From NCBI GenBank assembly GCA_008828725.1, contig MEHQ01000520.1:109079-173078 (forward strand): a stretch of 64,000 nt of DNA, read 5' to 3'. Numbering within the stretch: the stretch's first letter is position 1; each line of letters begins with the position of its first letter. This stretch comes from Saccharina japonica (taxonomy: Eukaryota > Sar > Phaeophyceae > Laminariales > Laminariaceae). A program made the position numbers and the translations under genes. Shown here one piece after another: positions 11,780 to 53,760 of the stretch. Below the pieces are notes generated by a model that was given only the letters and a program-made list of their open reading frames with translations, was not told where the DNA came from and did no database searches.

Positions 11780-12231
11780 GCAAAAGCGGAGACGTTTTCG
11801 TCTCGTCTGAAGCTTCGCGATGCAGGGTCGACCAATCAGCTTCCTGCGTATCGCTTACACATATAATATACACCCAGGATATTTCATTGTCCGAGTATAC
11901 TGGGAGTGTCTTATCGAGAGTAGTATTGGGTTTCGATACGAGGTGCTTTTTAATAGAATGATGGTGCGTGTGTCGAGGCTCTGTCTCTGTGGAGAGAGAT
12001 ATCAGAGGTGGCATCGAAGTGTCTGTGGAAATCACTCGTGAAGAAAAAAAACAATAGTTTGAAAAGGCGCGTATGTGGCCATTATAGAAAGAGGATTGAT
12101 CTGAGAGGCCAAGAGAAAAGAAAGAAGAGGAGGAGCGAGGAGTGGAGAGGAGCAGAGGAGAGTAGATAGAGAGTGATCGGGGCGGGGAAATCCTCCAGCT
12201 GATCATTTCGGTATATTGTCCATGCTACGGG

Positions 12232-12675
12232 CAGTTATGCTACATTACATTCCACGGTAGCCCGTACTGTTCCCTGTAATGTTCTCTACAGCGTTCTAGC
12301 AACGTAACGTTCTCAGCATCGTACCTGATGGTAATGCTTTGGACTTTGGACATATAATAGACCGTACTATTAATACGAGCTACGAGTACGACAGACTCGC
12401 AATCTATCCGCATATTGCAATTATCGAAATATTTAAACTAAGATACGTATCAGTGCGTAGTGTCTACGGTAGACCGTACCGTTCCCTGTAATGTTCACTA
12501 CAGCGTTCTAGTACCGCTCTAGCAACGCTCTGAGCATCGTTCCTGATGGTAATGCTTTGGACATATATACAATAGACCGTATACTCCGAGCTACGAGTAA
12601 GACAGATTCGCAATCTATCTGAATATTGCATTTATTCGAGTGTTTAAATTAATATACGTACCAGGGCGTAGTGAC
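12232..12675. repeat. Diverged tandem duplication, about 215 bp unit
   Basis: Two head-to-tail units each carry CCGTTCCCTGTAATGTTC (or CCGTACTG...), TACAGCGTTCTAG, CCTGATGGTAATGCTTTGGA, GAGCTACGAGTA and CGCAATCTATC in the same order, with point and small indel differences. Confidence 0.75.
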
Positions 12676-14281
12676 TGCACATCACAATAGATACGTACGG
12701 ATCTCAACGTCCATATGCTAACATTTTTACCCGCAAACTGCAGTCTTTCGGGGTGCAATATTTATACTGCTGTTCCAACACTTCGTACCCGGTACTTCAC
12801 TTCAAGTTTCGTTTTTTTGCCCGGGGGTGAATGCTGAACGGAATTTCGACGCACCGGGTCTCGAATATCGAAATAATATCTACGTGATTTTTCGGCTCAT
12901 CGGTATCGTACCAAGCTCGATTCTCTCGTCACTACTATTAATAGTATGAAAGTATTCTAAATCCTTTGAAGGTTTAAATTAGTCTCTGCTTCGGCTCAAA
13001 AAACCCTCTTATTTTTTCTCGGCCGCTGTTTTGTTTTTCAAGGATTTTTTTTTAACTTGATTTTTCGATTTCAGTTATTTGGCCGCCGCCGCCGGCGAAA
13101 CATCCGGCCTCAAGCAAGCAAGCAAGCCACGGCCAGGCGCTCGCGGCGGCGCCCATCCGTTCGTTTTTTCCCGAGAAAGTGTTCAATTTCATACGTTACC
13201 AAATTTACAAATTTCGGTAGCGCCAGACGGAATGGCTTCTCGTTTTTGTTGAACTTCGTAGGTACATATTTATACCGACGGACGTGCTACTTTGAAATTT
13301 CGTGTTGCGCTAACACCCTATAACGGGGGGCCATAGTAAACACTAGTAAATAGAACCTACGGTGCACACAAAAACCTACATATTTACCTATTTTTACTCA
13401 CAATATTTGGTCCTACTTACTATGGCCCCGCGTAATAGTGTATAAAGATATGTACAAACCGCGTGCAGCGCAGACTGCACGCCGGTCCCAGTGACGTATA
13501 TACGTGGAGGGGTTTCGCAAAGAACGGCGTAAACTGCGAAATATTGATGTTCGGTAAGCTACTACTATTTAGTATATTAAGTATGAACCGTGAAAACGGG
13601 TTGTTGATGGAAGGTATATACCAGTTTGCTTACGAAGGCTCGGCAGAGTATATACGAGTGCCACCAGTCGTTGGTACCCAGTCAATGGACTCGCGAGTAC
13701 CCACGGTAATTTTTTAATGACTCAGTCCCTGGAGTACCAGGAGCTGAAATGACTGAGTGCTGGCGATTCAGTTCAATCAGTGATGAATATTCCATGGAGC
13801 CAGGCAACATTCTTGACTCGCACACGGGGTTTGTCGGCTGGGTGGAGCTCGGACCGGGGCTCCGTCCCGACTCGCTCCCCGCCGCCCCGCCTGTGAAGCG
13901 TGGCGACGAGTATACTATAGCTGTACTTGACGGGGTGGTATACGTATATACTAAGAAACATAATTCGTGAATGTCGAAATGCTATCTGCCCATTCGACTG
14001 CTGTGCAATTACTACGGGCACGGATCGGGCTGAGTTGCGCTTGCGACGGCCATGCTTTGCTTTGGGGCACCACTGCCGGTCTCATAGGCCGTAATGAAGA
14101 GCAAACAGTCGATATCATACGTATTAATGGTACATACCTGGTACAACCTGGTACGAAGTAGTACCACTGTACAGTAAGTACCGTTTATTCTATTGATGAG
14201 CTCCGGCCATCCATCGAGCGCACGAGACTAGAACACAGCAGTACCAGCAGCACAGATGAATCCCGTCACTGCTCAGGGGAA
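12676..14281. other. Gene-free stretch with one MITE
   Basis: Apart from the family 1 element at 13319-13439 I see nothing firm. A plus frame at 13749-13970 has no recognisable domain. Confidence 0.35.
13319..13439. mobile_element. MITE-like element, family 1
   Basis: About 120 bp with inverted ends: TAACGGGGGGCCATAGTAAA on the left, TTACTATGGCCCCGCGTAAT on the right. The best-formed short copy of the family. Confidence 0.82.
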
Positions 14282-14786
14282 AAGAGGGGTACTCATGTCG
14301 TGCACGGCCATAGTCGTATGACCATAGACCCTCGCATCCCTACAATGCCGGGACGGAGCACGTTGGGTTTTCACCAACCAGGCAGACATTGCTTGCACCA
14401 AGCGCGAAGCGCCGTGAGGTATTGGGCGAGTCGCATGGAGGGTGAGCTGCATCCTGCTAAGAACCGCCTCTGAGGCGGACTTGCATATGGACGACCGCTT
14501 CAATGAGTTAATTTAATTTCTGGTGTGGCCACTTCCGGAGACAGCAATGGGTTTTACTATGTAACTGCCTCGCGGATGCCTTACCATATTAACACTACGT
14601 GATACGACCATTCCCCTTGTGCGGAGCAAAGGTTCTCCACCCCGCACAAATGATCTACTCGACCGCCAGCTTTGGTGACCGCCAAAAAAAAAACAAAAAG
14701 AACGGCACCCTGGTTGTCTAGCTCACACAGCGAGTGGCGTGTTTTACAGCGTCGTTGCCAACCGACGCCAACCCAACCTATAAAGG
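14282..14786 (-). repeat. Poly(C)-flanked dispersed repeat, near-full copy 4
   Basis: Close match to copy 3 over about 500 bp. The outer AT palindrome is truncated to CCTATAAA before a G run. Confidence 0.87.
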
Positions 14787-17700
14787 GGGGGGGTGGGAGG
14801 GGTTAAATCGAGGCTGGGGTTAGCCCTTGGGCGATTCTAGTTTATATATTAAATGCAATGTGCGGCGAATTACTAATTCATTCTTCCTGGTCGCCGTGCG
14901 GTACAATGTAGAATAATATACGTATTTAATTTAGTTCCTCCGAGGGACGAGTAAAGGTAAAGCTTGAGCTCTCACCTCCACATATATCTGTGTCGTATAC
15001 TGTACGTATACACGACCTTTTTTTAATCGGTTGTACAAGAATGTTAATCGGTTGTAGGATACCTATATACCGGGGCATTTTATTTTCGTCATCCTCCAAA
15101 CTCCGTTGTGGAAGGCCGCTTCTAGCCGGGGATATAATACCCAGTATAGCCGGGTATGTTACACCCGATCCATACAGTACTCATGTCAGAGTCGGAACGG
15201 GGCTTGTGTTCCTGCCTGGCCAGAGTGTACAACGTACTGCTGTGGCAGCTTCAACGTACCTCTATAGAGACGTTGATACGGTTGGCGGGCAGCTCCTAGC
15301 TTCCCACCATAAAAAGAAACAGTGAACGGTACTGAAGAACGGACGGCAGTCGATCGGTGCACCAGAAAAGCCAGCAGCCCGCGAAACAAAACAAAAACAT
15401 TTTTCCCGCCGTAACGTATGTATGTGCGTTTACCAGAGAGATGATCAGGGCAATAATGGTTGCACGCCGCATGCGTCCCACCTTTTATCAAGCGTCTTCT
15501 CCGTTTCCACATTAGTTTGGCCGCATAAGAAGCGGCCATTTCCTTTTCTCCACCAGATCATACCCCTTTTTTCTCCACCACCACAAGTGCTCTCCACAGC
15601 AGTCGCCTTTGGCGCCACCTCCTTAAAATAAAACTCCTCCTACACTCTTCTGGCTGAGATATAAATTATAAATCAGAAGCCTCGACACGCCATCTAATCC
15701 TACAGGTACTGAGCGACGAGGATGGGTCGGACGACAACGTGAGGAAGGGTATACAGTTTTTTTTTATTACTTACTCGACGATTTTGTTTTTTCGCTTGCC
15801 TGTGTTGGGGGCCTGTGACCGGCGCGCCTCGATTTTTGGTCGGCGTTTGGCAGAGGCCCTGGAGGGCAGTTTTTACCACTTTGTCCGAAAACAAATGTGT
15901 CTGCTACGTGCGCGTACATTATCATAGCTGTGTGCTCTGCGGCCGATGCTCGATTTTGTTTGGCGTTGGGGTTAGCGTGTTTTGTGAGCCCCTACCGGCG
16001 GCTAATTTTATACGTAGGCTTGGCTTGGGAGGTTCCGTTCCAAAAGTGGGATGCAGTCGGGGTGGAGATCGGGGTACCATGGAGCGAGTTAACAACCATG
16101 TGCATGAGTGTGTGTTTTTGACCAGTGCAAGACATTCCCAAACAGTCGTATTTTGGCCGATTAATGGGTGTCTCCGGCTAAGCTGGTAAGCTCTTTCCGG
16201 ATCACGTTTTGTGCTGGCTGGCGAGAAACGCGTACGCTCCGCCTGTCGCGGCGATGGATGGGCGTTTGTCCTCGAGGCGGGCAGTAAAGTTGCCCTGCAG
16301 GATGTAACGTTGCCCTCGGAATCGGGCTGTATACACAGGCAGTACGTACCTGGCATGCCGTTCCGACGGGACTATACGTAGTGTTTTTTGGAGGCCTATA
16401 CTATGTCAGGAAACAAAAACTCGCTCGACGTTTTGCACGAAACGTAAGAAAAACATTTTTAAAATACTAAAATTATAAATTAGTGCTGTAGTTTGTAGGA
16501 CACACCGTACCTCTAATATGTTTTTAGTACCGAGAACACTACACCCCAAACATGTGGGTGGAGGGTTCTGAAAGCCGAACTATTTTTTTTGTTTTCGTAA
16601 CTTTTTTTTTTGTCGTTTTAACCCCTTAAGAACCGGTCCCCCGTTTTGGGGGACAAACTACTTGGAATTAGTGTGGGATGAGTTTTGCAGTTCAGAAAGG
16701 GTTAACGCTTATATCTCCTCGAAAAGGAAATCGCTTTAATTCCAAGTAATTCGTCCCCGAATTGTGAAATGTCTATAATCGGCTGTCTATGTACGAGCTG
16801 ATTCAAGCCTATCGCATCAAATCCCTTCAGAGTCCAATGCCACGCCGTTTTTTTAGAGTTTCATAGACCCTGAAATTTTGCACGCGTTTTCTATTGTGAG
16901 CCCCCCTGCCAAGCCGCTGACGGATATTTTTTGTTCAGATATGTATGATATGTATATACTTCGTACATACCTTTATATTTACAAAAATTAAAAAACAACA
17001 GCTGTGAGATCGGAGAATTCTTCGAAAGTCTCCTTTGCATGTAATTTATACCCTGGTATCGGGGACATTTGAGTCTTAAGACACGAAAAAATTCCGGCGA
17101 AACACACACAAACAAACGTTCGTCAAAGCTTCGCAGGGGCTCATAATAGAACACGTATGCCAAGTTGCAGGGCCTTACCTCCAAAAACCGGCGTGTACAT
17201 TAGGGGACTTGTTGTGCGGTAAAACTGCAAAAAATGGGAGTCGCCTCGCAATTAGTTACTGTAGTTTCAGTATATATAGTATAAGCTTTTGGGGTTAAAT
17301 GTGACTTGGCATTGGCCCTACGCAATCAGTTTTTCGATTTTTTGCGCGAAATGTTGTACAGACATGCCTTGAACTACCTGGAACCGGTTCGTTCAGAAGA
17401 AAAAAAAGGAGGAAAAACACGTTTTTTTTTCCCCACGGAAATGCCTGACTATTATTGGCCTTTTTGAAGTCCTGTGGTTGGTAGGGACGAAGTTTCGCCG
17501 CTAGCGCCAGCCCCAGGCCCTCTTCCGCTGATCATTATTGTCAGTATGATACTAAATAGTGTCATTTAAGTAACCGTTGCATGCGGCATTCGTAACTCGT
17601 AACTGACATATTTTGGGGTTATACTTCGTGTGCTTGAACTAGCCTGTAGTATGTGGTGCCGGATTCTATTTAATATTAATACCACCTTGTGCATCTGCTT

Positions 17701-17841
17701 GGTTTTGACGCCTTACCGCCGGCGTGCCCTTCCCTTCCCTTCCCTTCCCTTCCCTTCCCTTCACTCCCATGCCCACCATTTTGTTTTTCAACTTTTGTGT
17801 CCTGCTGCTGCTGCTTCTGTTGCTTCTGCTCTGCCTCGCAG
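14787..17841. other. Gene-free stretch upstream of the ABC transporter
   Basis: Holds a GAACCGGTCCCCCGTTTTGG...ACTTGGAATTA repeat fragment at 16619-16700, an AACAGCTGTGAGATCGG fragment near 16995-17060 and (CCCTT)n at 17727-17762. The ABC promoter and any 5' UTR exon should lie in its right part, but I cannot point to a core promoter. Confidence 0.4.
17727..17762. repeat. (CCCTT)n microsatellite
   Basis: About seven CCCTT units, some 80 bp upstream of the proposed ABC start codon. They form a pyrimidine tract that may serve a 5' UTR intron ending at CGCAG (17841). Confidence 0.8.
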
Positions 17842-47623
<29,782 letters not shown>

Positions 47624-47664
47624 CATTCAGTATCGAAGCCCACCGAAGGTCGCCATTTCTGTCC

Positions 47665-47785
47665 ACAGGGGGGGCGGGGGGGGCGTACTCATTTGTTGCT
47701 TGCCTTAGGCATTTGACCATTTACCACGCATCCCTTTCGAGACGGAGCAAAACGCCGGTGGGGGGGGGGGGGGGGGGGGGGGGGA
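47665..47785 (-). repeat. Family B repeat with poly-G on both sides
   Basis: GTACTCATTTGTTGCTTGCC, then CACGCATCCCTTTCGAGACG; poly-G at about 47669-47685 and 47760-47783. Confidence 0.82.
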
Positions 47786-47799
47786 GGGGTGAACTAATG

Positions 47800-48560
47800 G
47801 TGCTGAATATTGTATCGAAACTTTTCGATCTGCATATCGTAAGTTCGATATCGCGAAAAGAGGGAGGCACGATCGATTACGGTAGGGTTGGATATCGTAT
47901 CGAAAATTCCGATATATTGACCGTTTGATATGTTTGGTGTATCGAACTTTCGATACATCGTACAGAACGCGTTTTGTCCCCCATCCCCGCCCCCTATTCC
48001 TGATGTCCCCGTTTTGTTTTGTGCTGATATCGTACCGTTATCAATTAATCGAAAAAATTATAACGTTTCGACAATCAAAATCGGTTAGGTTAGGTTTCCC
48101 GCTTGTCGGCATATGTACGAATCGATTGTCGAAATCGCATCGATTGATTTTCGCTCATCGGAATCGTATTGCATTCGATTATCGACTATCAAGATCGTAT
48201 CGAGTTGTTTTTTTTGTTTGTCGGTATCGTATTGAACTCGATTATCGACTATCGAAATTGTATCATTTGATTTTTCGTTTATCGATACAGTCTATGCATC
48301 GACTATCGAACTCCTACGTATCGATTTGGTTTTTAGTTTATCGGGGTATGTATCGACTATCAAAATCGTATCGATTTGGTTCTTCGTTGGTCGGTATTGC
48401 ATCGAACTCGGTTATCGACTATCGAAATCGTATATATTTTGGCTTTTCGTTTTACCGGTACATATGTGTGTCGACTATCGAAATCATGCGTATCGGTTTG
48501 GTTTCTCGTTTATCGGGATATGTATCGACTGTCCAAACCGTTCGATATCTCCATCAATAG
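47800..48560. repeat. Degenerate TATCGA tandem repeat
   Basis: About a dozen imperfect units of some 55-65 bp with TATCGACTATCGAAATCGTA, TCGATTTGGTTTTTCGTTTA and TCGGTATCG. Long Ser/Tyr/Arg-rich frames here are repeat artefacts. Confidence 0.85.
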
Positions 48561-48797
48561 GATGGAAAATATTCTTGAAATGCTGAAGTTATATCCCTAC
48601 GGACTACGATCTTATAGTGTTTGGGATTGTTCGTGTCTAATCACCGTGCGGGAACCAGAGAGAATACGTTTGAAGGCCTGCGCTTTTATGATGGGTCAAT
48701 TATTTCAAAGGAGCATTCTGATTGGCGGAACAGAGAAACATTCCATGCCCACAACAGTGGTTATTGATTGGTCTAAACATCCAAGGAATGTTTTAAA

Positions 48798-48913
48798 CAT
48801 TCAAGGAGTGTTCTGATTGGTGGACACATTCAAGGAGTGTTCTGATTGGTGGACACATTCAAGGAGTGTTCTGATTGGTGGACACATTCAAGGAGTGTTC
48901 TGATTGGTGGACA
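48798..48913. repeat. 29-bp tandem repeat, four units
   Basis: CATTCAAGGAGTGTTCTGAT then TGGTGGACA repeats exactly with a 29-bp step. Confidence 0.95.
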
Positions 48914-49367
48914 ACACCTTCATCTTGTCGCTCGTTCTTTTTATGCGGTAACTTTCTTGCCTAGTTTGTCGCGGGGGCAATGCGGTGTGATTTTGGTCCA
49001 TCAGAGCAACGTTAAGGGCTTCCTGATAGCAGCCGAGTGCATTCAGTTCCGCATGCTTCTTACCATTGTTTCGCAAGGCAGCGATTGTCGAGTCCCTGCT
49101 TTGATTCGCTGATCCGGGATCTGGTTCGATATGGAAGGGGGTTCATGGCGCACGAGATACGTGCGCTGTTCAAGCAGTGTTTGGCGGGTTCTTGGTTGAT
49201 TCGTTTTGATCCGGGATCTGGTTTGATATGTAAGCATGTTTGTTCATGGCGCGGAGCTCGACCTCGCCTGGCGTGTTTGGCTCCGTGACCGTAAGCGGTA
49301 CTCCAAGAGAGGTGTTCCTGTATCATAAGGGTCTCATTTTTTTCGATGTGTTCTTACGAATACGCAG

Positions 49368-49443
49368 GCCAGTACGAGGGAAAGGAAAAGGCGAAGGGAT
49401 TTGGATGAGAGTGGTGGTGCTCGGTACCACGGTGTACTTGTCG
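49368..49443 (+). CDS. Possible isolated exon
   Basis: 76 bp between a good acceptor (ttcttacgaatacgcag) and donor (TTGTCG|GTGAGC). Two open readings: ASTRERKRRRDLDESGGARY, or RPVRGKGKGEGIW. It could belong to the ABC tail or to a 5' exon of the downstream gene; neither link is shown. Confidence 0.25.
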
Positions 49444-49489
49444 GTGAGCTTTCGCATTACCTACAGTACCGCCGAAGATTTCCCACGTC

Positions 49490-49775
49490 GGGCAAGTCAT
49501 CTACAGATCATTTACAGATCATCTACAGCTCATCTAGATCATCTACAGATCACCTAGACCGTCTAGATCCTGTTATAACCTGTCGTTTTGATATGTTGCG
49601 CAGGATGTGTATAGTACAGATCCAACCCAGGAAAACACGTGGTTTTCATAGATCGTGCAGGTTATACGGCTCCCACCCGGAAAACAACACGGGCTAGATA
49701 CTACATATCAGGGCTATATCTACCCTGAAAGATCTAGGTCGTGGAGTGGGCACCGAATTTATGTTGGAGGTGTGG
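49490..49775 (-). repeat. AGATCAT dispersed repeat
   Basis: CAGATCATCTACAG-type units, then TTATAACCTGTCG, CCAACCCAGGAAAACACGTG and CGGCTCCCACCCGGAAAAC as in the 33010 copy. Confidence 0.78.
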
Positions 49776-49934
49776 AGGCTGCACTCCTATATATGCACGC
49801 GGCGACAATAGGCCCGGGAAGGAGACAAGGGGGGATTTTGGGCGAGAGAGTGGCTCGCTCAGTATATATGATTGCTTTGTCGGCTTCCGCGTTGTTTTTC
49901 GTACTCAAACGCATCCCACTTACTATGGGGTAGA

Positions 49935-50245
49935 GGGATTGCAGTTTTAGTCTTGGGCCTTCTGAGGCAATAGTTTGTCACTGGGACCGGTTGAGCTCCT
50001 CGAGTGAACAACTACCGGCTATGATAGTACGTACAAGGGCTGTTGTTCCAGTATGTGTGTTCTAGGACCGTAAGATAGCGCATACATATATACGAAGTAT
50101 GTCAATGTTGGTCGGGTTAGAAGAACAAACTTCTTTTTATTGAGTCGTGCTTCGAGGGTGAGATAGATATTTGAGCTCCTCACGTCTGAGGAGCTCAGAA
50201 AATAAGCCGCCACCCCTAGAAGGCGGCATTTGCTCAGTCAGTAAT
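49935..50245 (+). repeat. Dispersed repeat, about 0.3 kb (copy 1 of 2)
   Basis: Shares TTTGTCACTGGGACCGGTTG, CAACTACCGG, GAGGAGCTCAGAAAATAA and CCGCCACCCCTAGAAGGCGG with 53470-53760. Contains the palindrome GAGCTCCTCACGTCTGAGGAGCTC. Confidence 0.75.
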
Positions 50246-51898
50246 AATCTGGCCGAAAATATAAGAACCGCTTGAACTCTGACGTGAGCATCAAACGGGG
50301 ACTGTATTCCCGGCCATAAGCAGCGGTGGTAACGCCGAAAAGGGACACGGTGCGTACGTGCTCGTATTTTATTTCATTTTTTTTTTCCTGTGTTGGAATT
50401 TATTTTGCAGGACTCGTACATTTTGCATTACTGCTGTACACTGTCCGCTGGATACTACTATTATTGTACCAGGCTTCCCTGGTGTATGTGAAGGGCTGGA
50501 TTGCAACGTTGTATATATATGATATATATATGCTCAGTATAATACGGGGTGTATCGTTGAGCCCTCGACATGATGCTTGGTAGCCAAGTACAACAGGTTA
50601 ATGGAGTCGTTCATTGCAGAACCTGTTTTGCTTTTTTTTCGCTCCTTGTCTCCGCGGTGTCTGGTCGCCTCTGAACGTTGGTCCAAAATAGTTACAAATC
50701 ACTGCGCTCAACAAAGTTATTTTGGCATGGAGTACGGCTATAACGTTTATACGGCCTGCGCTAAGAAACGCAGCAGAGCTTGAATGTTCAGGAGGGGGAG
50801 AGTTCAGTTTTTGAGATTTTGGGCTGAGTTTGTTATCGGCCGTTGGTGGTAGCACTCTTGCATCGTGAGAGCTCTGCATCTTATACATAAATAGGAGATT
50901 TGTGTGCGGTACGATTGAGTTAGTGCTGCAGTAATATATACCTGGTATATATTTATAATATACATTTATTTCTGGAAGACGCGGGCATCGAGAGCTCCGT
51001 CCGCCAAACGAGTGGTTCGTGCTCTTGCTTTTGGGGATATGAGCGTGGATCTACAGTACGTAGGACGGCATTAACACTATCATGACAAGGTGCCGCGGCT
51101 AGGGAGGCTGTTGGTCATAGTCGTACCCATGCCTATATACAACAGCAGTAATATATCGGATGTTTTTGTGTTAACTGACAAACAGATGTCCGAAGATGTA
51201 GACGGCTGATCGGGAAGTTGAACTCCCCCAAGGGTGCTGTAACCGATATAGTAGTGTCGCAGGAGGCTTGCACGTAGTACGCCGTCTCCTGGGATTTCCG
51301 CTGTTTGTTCGGGTTTCTCTGCTCCGATAATATGCACCGTACATGTTACGTCTCTCATTCCACCGATTCATGGCCTCCTGGGTTTCGACCCTCTGCTCCT
51401 CATGAGCGAGGCAACCCGTCACACAGCCGTGCACCTGGGGTTATCAGACATGATGTGCTCAGCTTACATCGTGGAGCCGATGGTCGCTGGCCGCCGAACG
51501 AAGTTCTTGTTATCAATAACCGCTCTTTTTTGCTCAATGTTTAGCGTGTGACGTGCGGGGTGCCTCTTAGCTGTACGCGAGCGGGTTTTTAAAGCGGGGG
51601 GGAAATGGCGAAATTCAATGACGATAACATCATCTATATGTAGTATACGACTCCACGCCGAAGCAACGATGATTCTACATATAGGTGTATGCCACCCGAC
51701 AATGTGCAGCATGGGCTTTAGCGTTGTTTGCACCCAAATATGTTGACGCATGCTACGCCAACGAAAAATTGATTTCGTAGGAAAATAAAAGTGCTATATA
51801 TACTATATACTATATACCCGATGCACAATCCCATGACCTACGTAAGTATACTGGGGAAAATAGTGCAACGCAGAAATGAAAGTCCGACGATTTTAGTT

Positions 51899-52092
51899 AA
51901 GGGCCCGTTTTAACGAAGAAACAAAAAAAACAATTTGGAAAAAAAAATCAAATCCGCTTTTCAGTGGTCAACACGCGCACCAGCACCAAATATTAGGATC
52001 TTGGGGGGTGCTGGTGCGTGTGTTGACCAATGAAAAGCGAATTTGAATTTTATTTTTCCCAAATTGAATTTATTTTTATACTCGTTAGGGCC
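51899..52092. mobile_element. Fold-back element, GGGCCCGTTTTAACGA ends (first)
   Basis: Nearly palindromic: CAACACGCGCACCAGCACC and GGTGCTGGTGCGTGTGTTG lie on either side of a TTAGGATCTTGGGG centre. The outer arms mirror AATTTGGAAAA/TTCCCAAATT. Confidence 0.82.
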
Positions 52093-52306
52093 CGTTTTAA
52101 CGAAGAAAAAAACAATTCAATTCGGAAAAAAAAACAAATCCGCTTTTCATTGGTCAGAATCCGCACCACCACCCAAGATTAGACCCCAAGATCCTAATCT
52201 TTGGTGCTGGTGCGTGTGTTGACCAATGAAAAGTGGATTTGATTTTTATTTTTTCCGAATTGAATTTATTTTAGACTCGTTAATATGGGCCCTTAATATG
52301 GGCCCT
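52086..52306. mobile_element. Fold-back element, second copy head-to-tail
   Basis: Shares its left GGGCCCGTTTTAACGAAGAA border with the end of the first copy. The centre GATTAGACCCCAAGATCCTAATC is a perfect small palindrome around ACCCCAAGATC. Ends GGGCCCTTAATATGGGCCCTAAGG. Confidence 0.82.
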
Positions 52307-52660
52307 AAGGAGCCCGACCATTCAGCAAACGTCTCAGCCAAAAACCAGTATACCCAAAACGTTGTGCTTGTGCCACCGTCGTCAACATTGTGCAACATGA
52401 GCCTTATTCAACGTTGATCACTCATAAAACACTCCCAGAAAAAAAGATAATCACAGATGAAAAACATCACTCTTCTGGGGTGTTTATCATCGGTGGATCA
52501 TCTTTGTCCAACACCAGCATGGCAGAATGCTGCTGCCTGTGCCCGCCTGTGCGACCACCTGTCAAGGGTGTAACAACTATACCTGAATAAAGGGAATAGG
52601 AAAAAGGAGACCTGCTACAGTATGTACGTATATATGCACGAAGTTTATATATAACTCCCT

Positions 52661-52933
52661 TTAGTACCTACGTACTTCCGGCTTAACACGATCTGCTCCG
52701 CCACTTGCTGTCATTCTGCTCGTTTCTATCAATTCTGCAGTAACATTTCGTCGTCTCTTTAACTTGTACCAGGTGTATAGTTCGGGATTAACGACGCTGC
52801 ATTGGACATGGTTGGTAGGCAGGCTCTGTGTTTTCCTAACCATTACCTGCTGTACTTCCTCGTGCTGCTCTATGTAGGCCTGGCAAGCACTATTGGCTTG
52901 CTCCTCGTGTACTTCCCGCAGGCTTTCTCCCAC
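52661..52933 (-). CDS. Hypothetical open frame of about 90 residues
   Basis: Hydrophilic product with coding-like composition (YIEQHEEVQQVMVR, LIETSRMTASGGADRV). The first codon would be GTG, so it is more likely a fragment of an exon or old element than a complete gene. No family recognised. Confidence 0.2.
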   Translation of the reverse strand: MGESLREVHEEQANSACQAYIEQHEEVQQVMVRKTQSLPTNHVQCSVVNPELYTWYKLKRRRNVTAELIETSRMTASGGADRVKPEVRRY

Positions 52934-53082
52934 CCGGGGGACGCTCTTCTTGTGTCCCCGGTTTTTGATCCGAACTATCTGTTACTCGGTGTTGCTGCGC
53001 GTTCACACTATAAATGGGGGAACATAGAAGTAATCATCAGCAAACATAATGTGTAACCTTAGGGTCCAAAAAGCCCAAGGTC

Positions 53083-53166
53083 GGTCGCCCCGATGGTCTA
53101 GTGGTAACCTCGAACGGTTCTACGAGTTGATGTCCGGAGTTCGAATCTCACGTGGGTCGGACGTTT
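53083..53166 (+). tRNA. tRNA-like sequence, probably degenerate or a SINE head
   Basis: TGGTCTAGTGGTAAC fits a Pol III A box and GGAGTTCGAATCTC a B box, about 50 bp apart. However the acceptor stem does not pair, only three of five T-stem pairs form and the anticodon arm is irregular. A functional tRNA is unlikely. Confidence 0.35.
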
Positions 53167-53469
53167 CAGAGTTTATTTGCAAAAATAAATAAAAAACGGA
53201 ATCAACTGCTGAGAGTGCCTACTTAGTAGCGTGGGTAGGCACAATTCGATGCGAGTCGACGAGGGAAGAAAATGCTGAAGTCTTCTCGCGATAAAAAGGC
53301 AAGGCAAGAACCGTAGTGGGGAGGAGGGAGAGGAGCCTGCTTTGTGACCCCGGATCTGAGTTACGGCTAGGGAGGAGAGAGAAACGAAGGGCAAAGATAA
53401 TAAATGGGATGAAAATAAATAGATAAACAATTGTGGGTTCTGATTACTGACTCACCCCAAGGTATACCC

Positions 53470-53760
53470 TATAGGGTTTGCAGCTAGTTTTTGCCTTCTG
53501 GGGCAATACTTTGTCACTGGGATCGGTTGAGCCCCTCAAGGGAGCAACTACCGGTTCGTACGTATGACAGTTTCACTGCAGAATACCTAGTTTTTTTGCC
53601 AGCTGGCGCATAGACTAGAAAGCTTGTTCGGTTTGTGTGAACAAACAAACGACCGTCGAAGGCATTCATGTCTTCGGGTGAAATGTTAAGCTCCTCATGT
53701 GAGGAGCTCAGAAAATAATAAACCACCACCCCTACAAGGTGGTATTGCTCTATACTTTGT
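53470..53760 (+). repeat. Dispersed repeat, about 0.3 kb (copy 2 of 2)
   Basis: Same order of blocks as 49935-50245: TTTGTCACTGGGATCGGTTG, then GAGCAACTACCGG, then CTCCTCATGTGAGGAGCTCA and CCACCACCCCTACAAGGTGG. Confidence 0.75.

Larger units (their letters stand above)
48914..51898. other. Mostly gene-free stretch
   Basis: Contains the candidate exon at 49368, the AGATCAT repeat copy and the 49935 repeat. A minus frame at 51080-51358 (TVHIIGAEKPEQT) has protein-like composition but no start, splice context or family I can defend. Confidence 0.35.

Noticed and set aside
15922-16356. Minus frame of 144 residues
   Set aside because: No recognisable domain, no splice context, and overlapping open frames on the other strand.
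47925-48816. Plus frames of 146-211 residues
   Set aside because: Lie on the TATCGA repeat; residues repeat with the DNA period and no domain is seen.
51080-51358. Minus frame with TVHIIGAEKPEQT as a MYND-type protein tail
   Set aside because: Likeness to a single short motif only; no start, splice sites or further conserved blocks.
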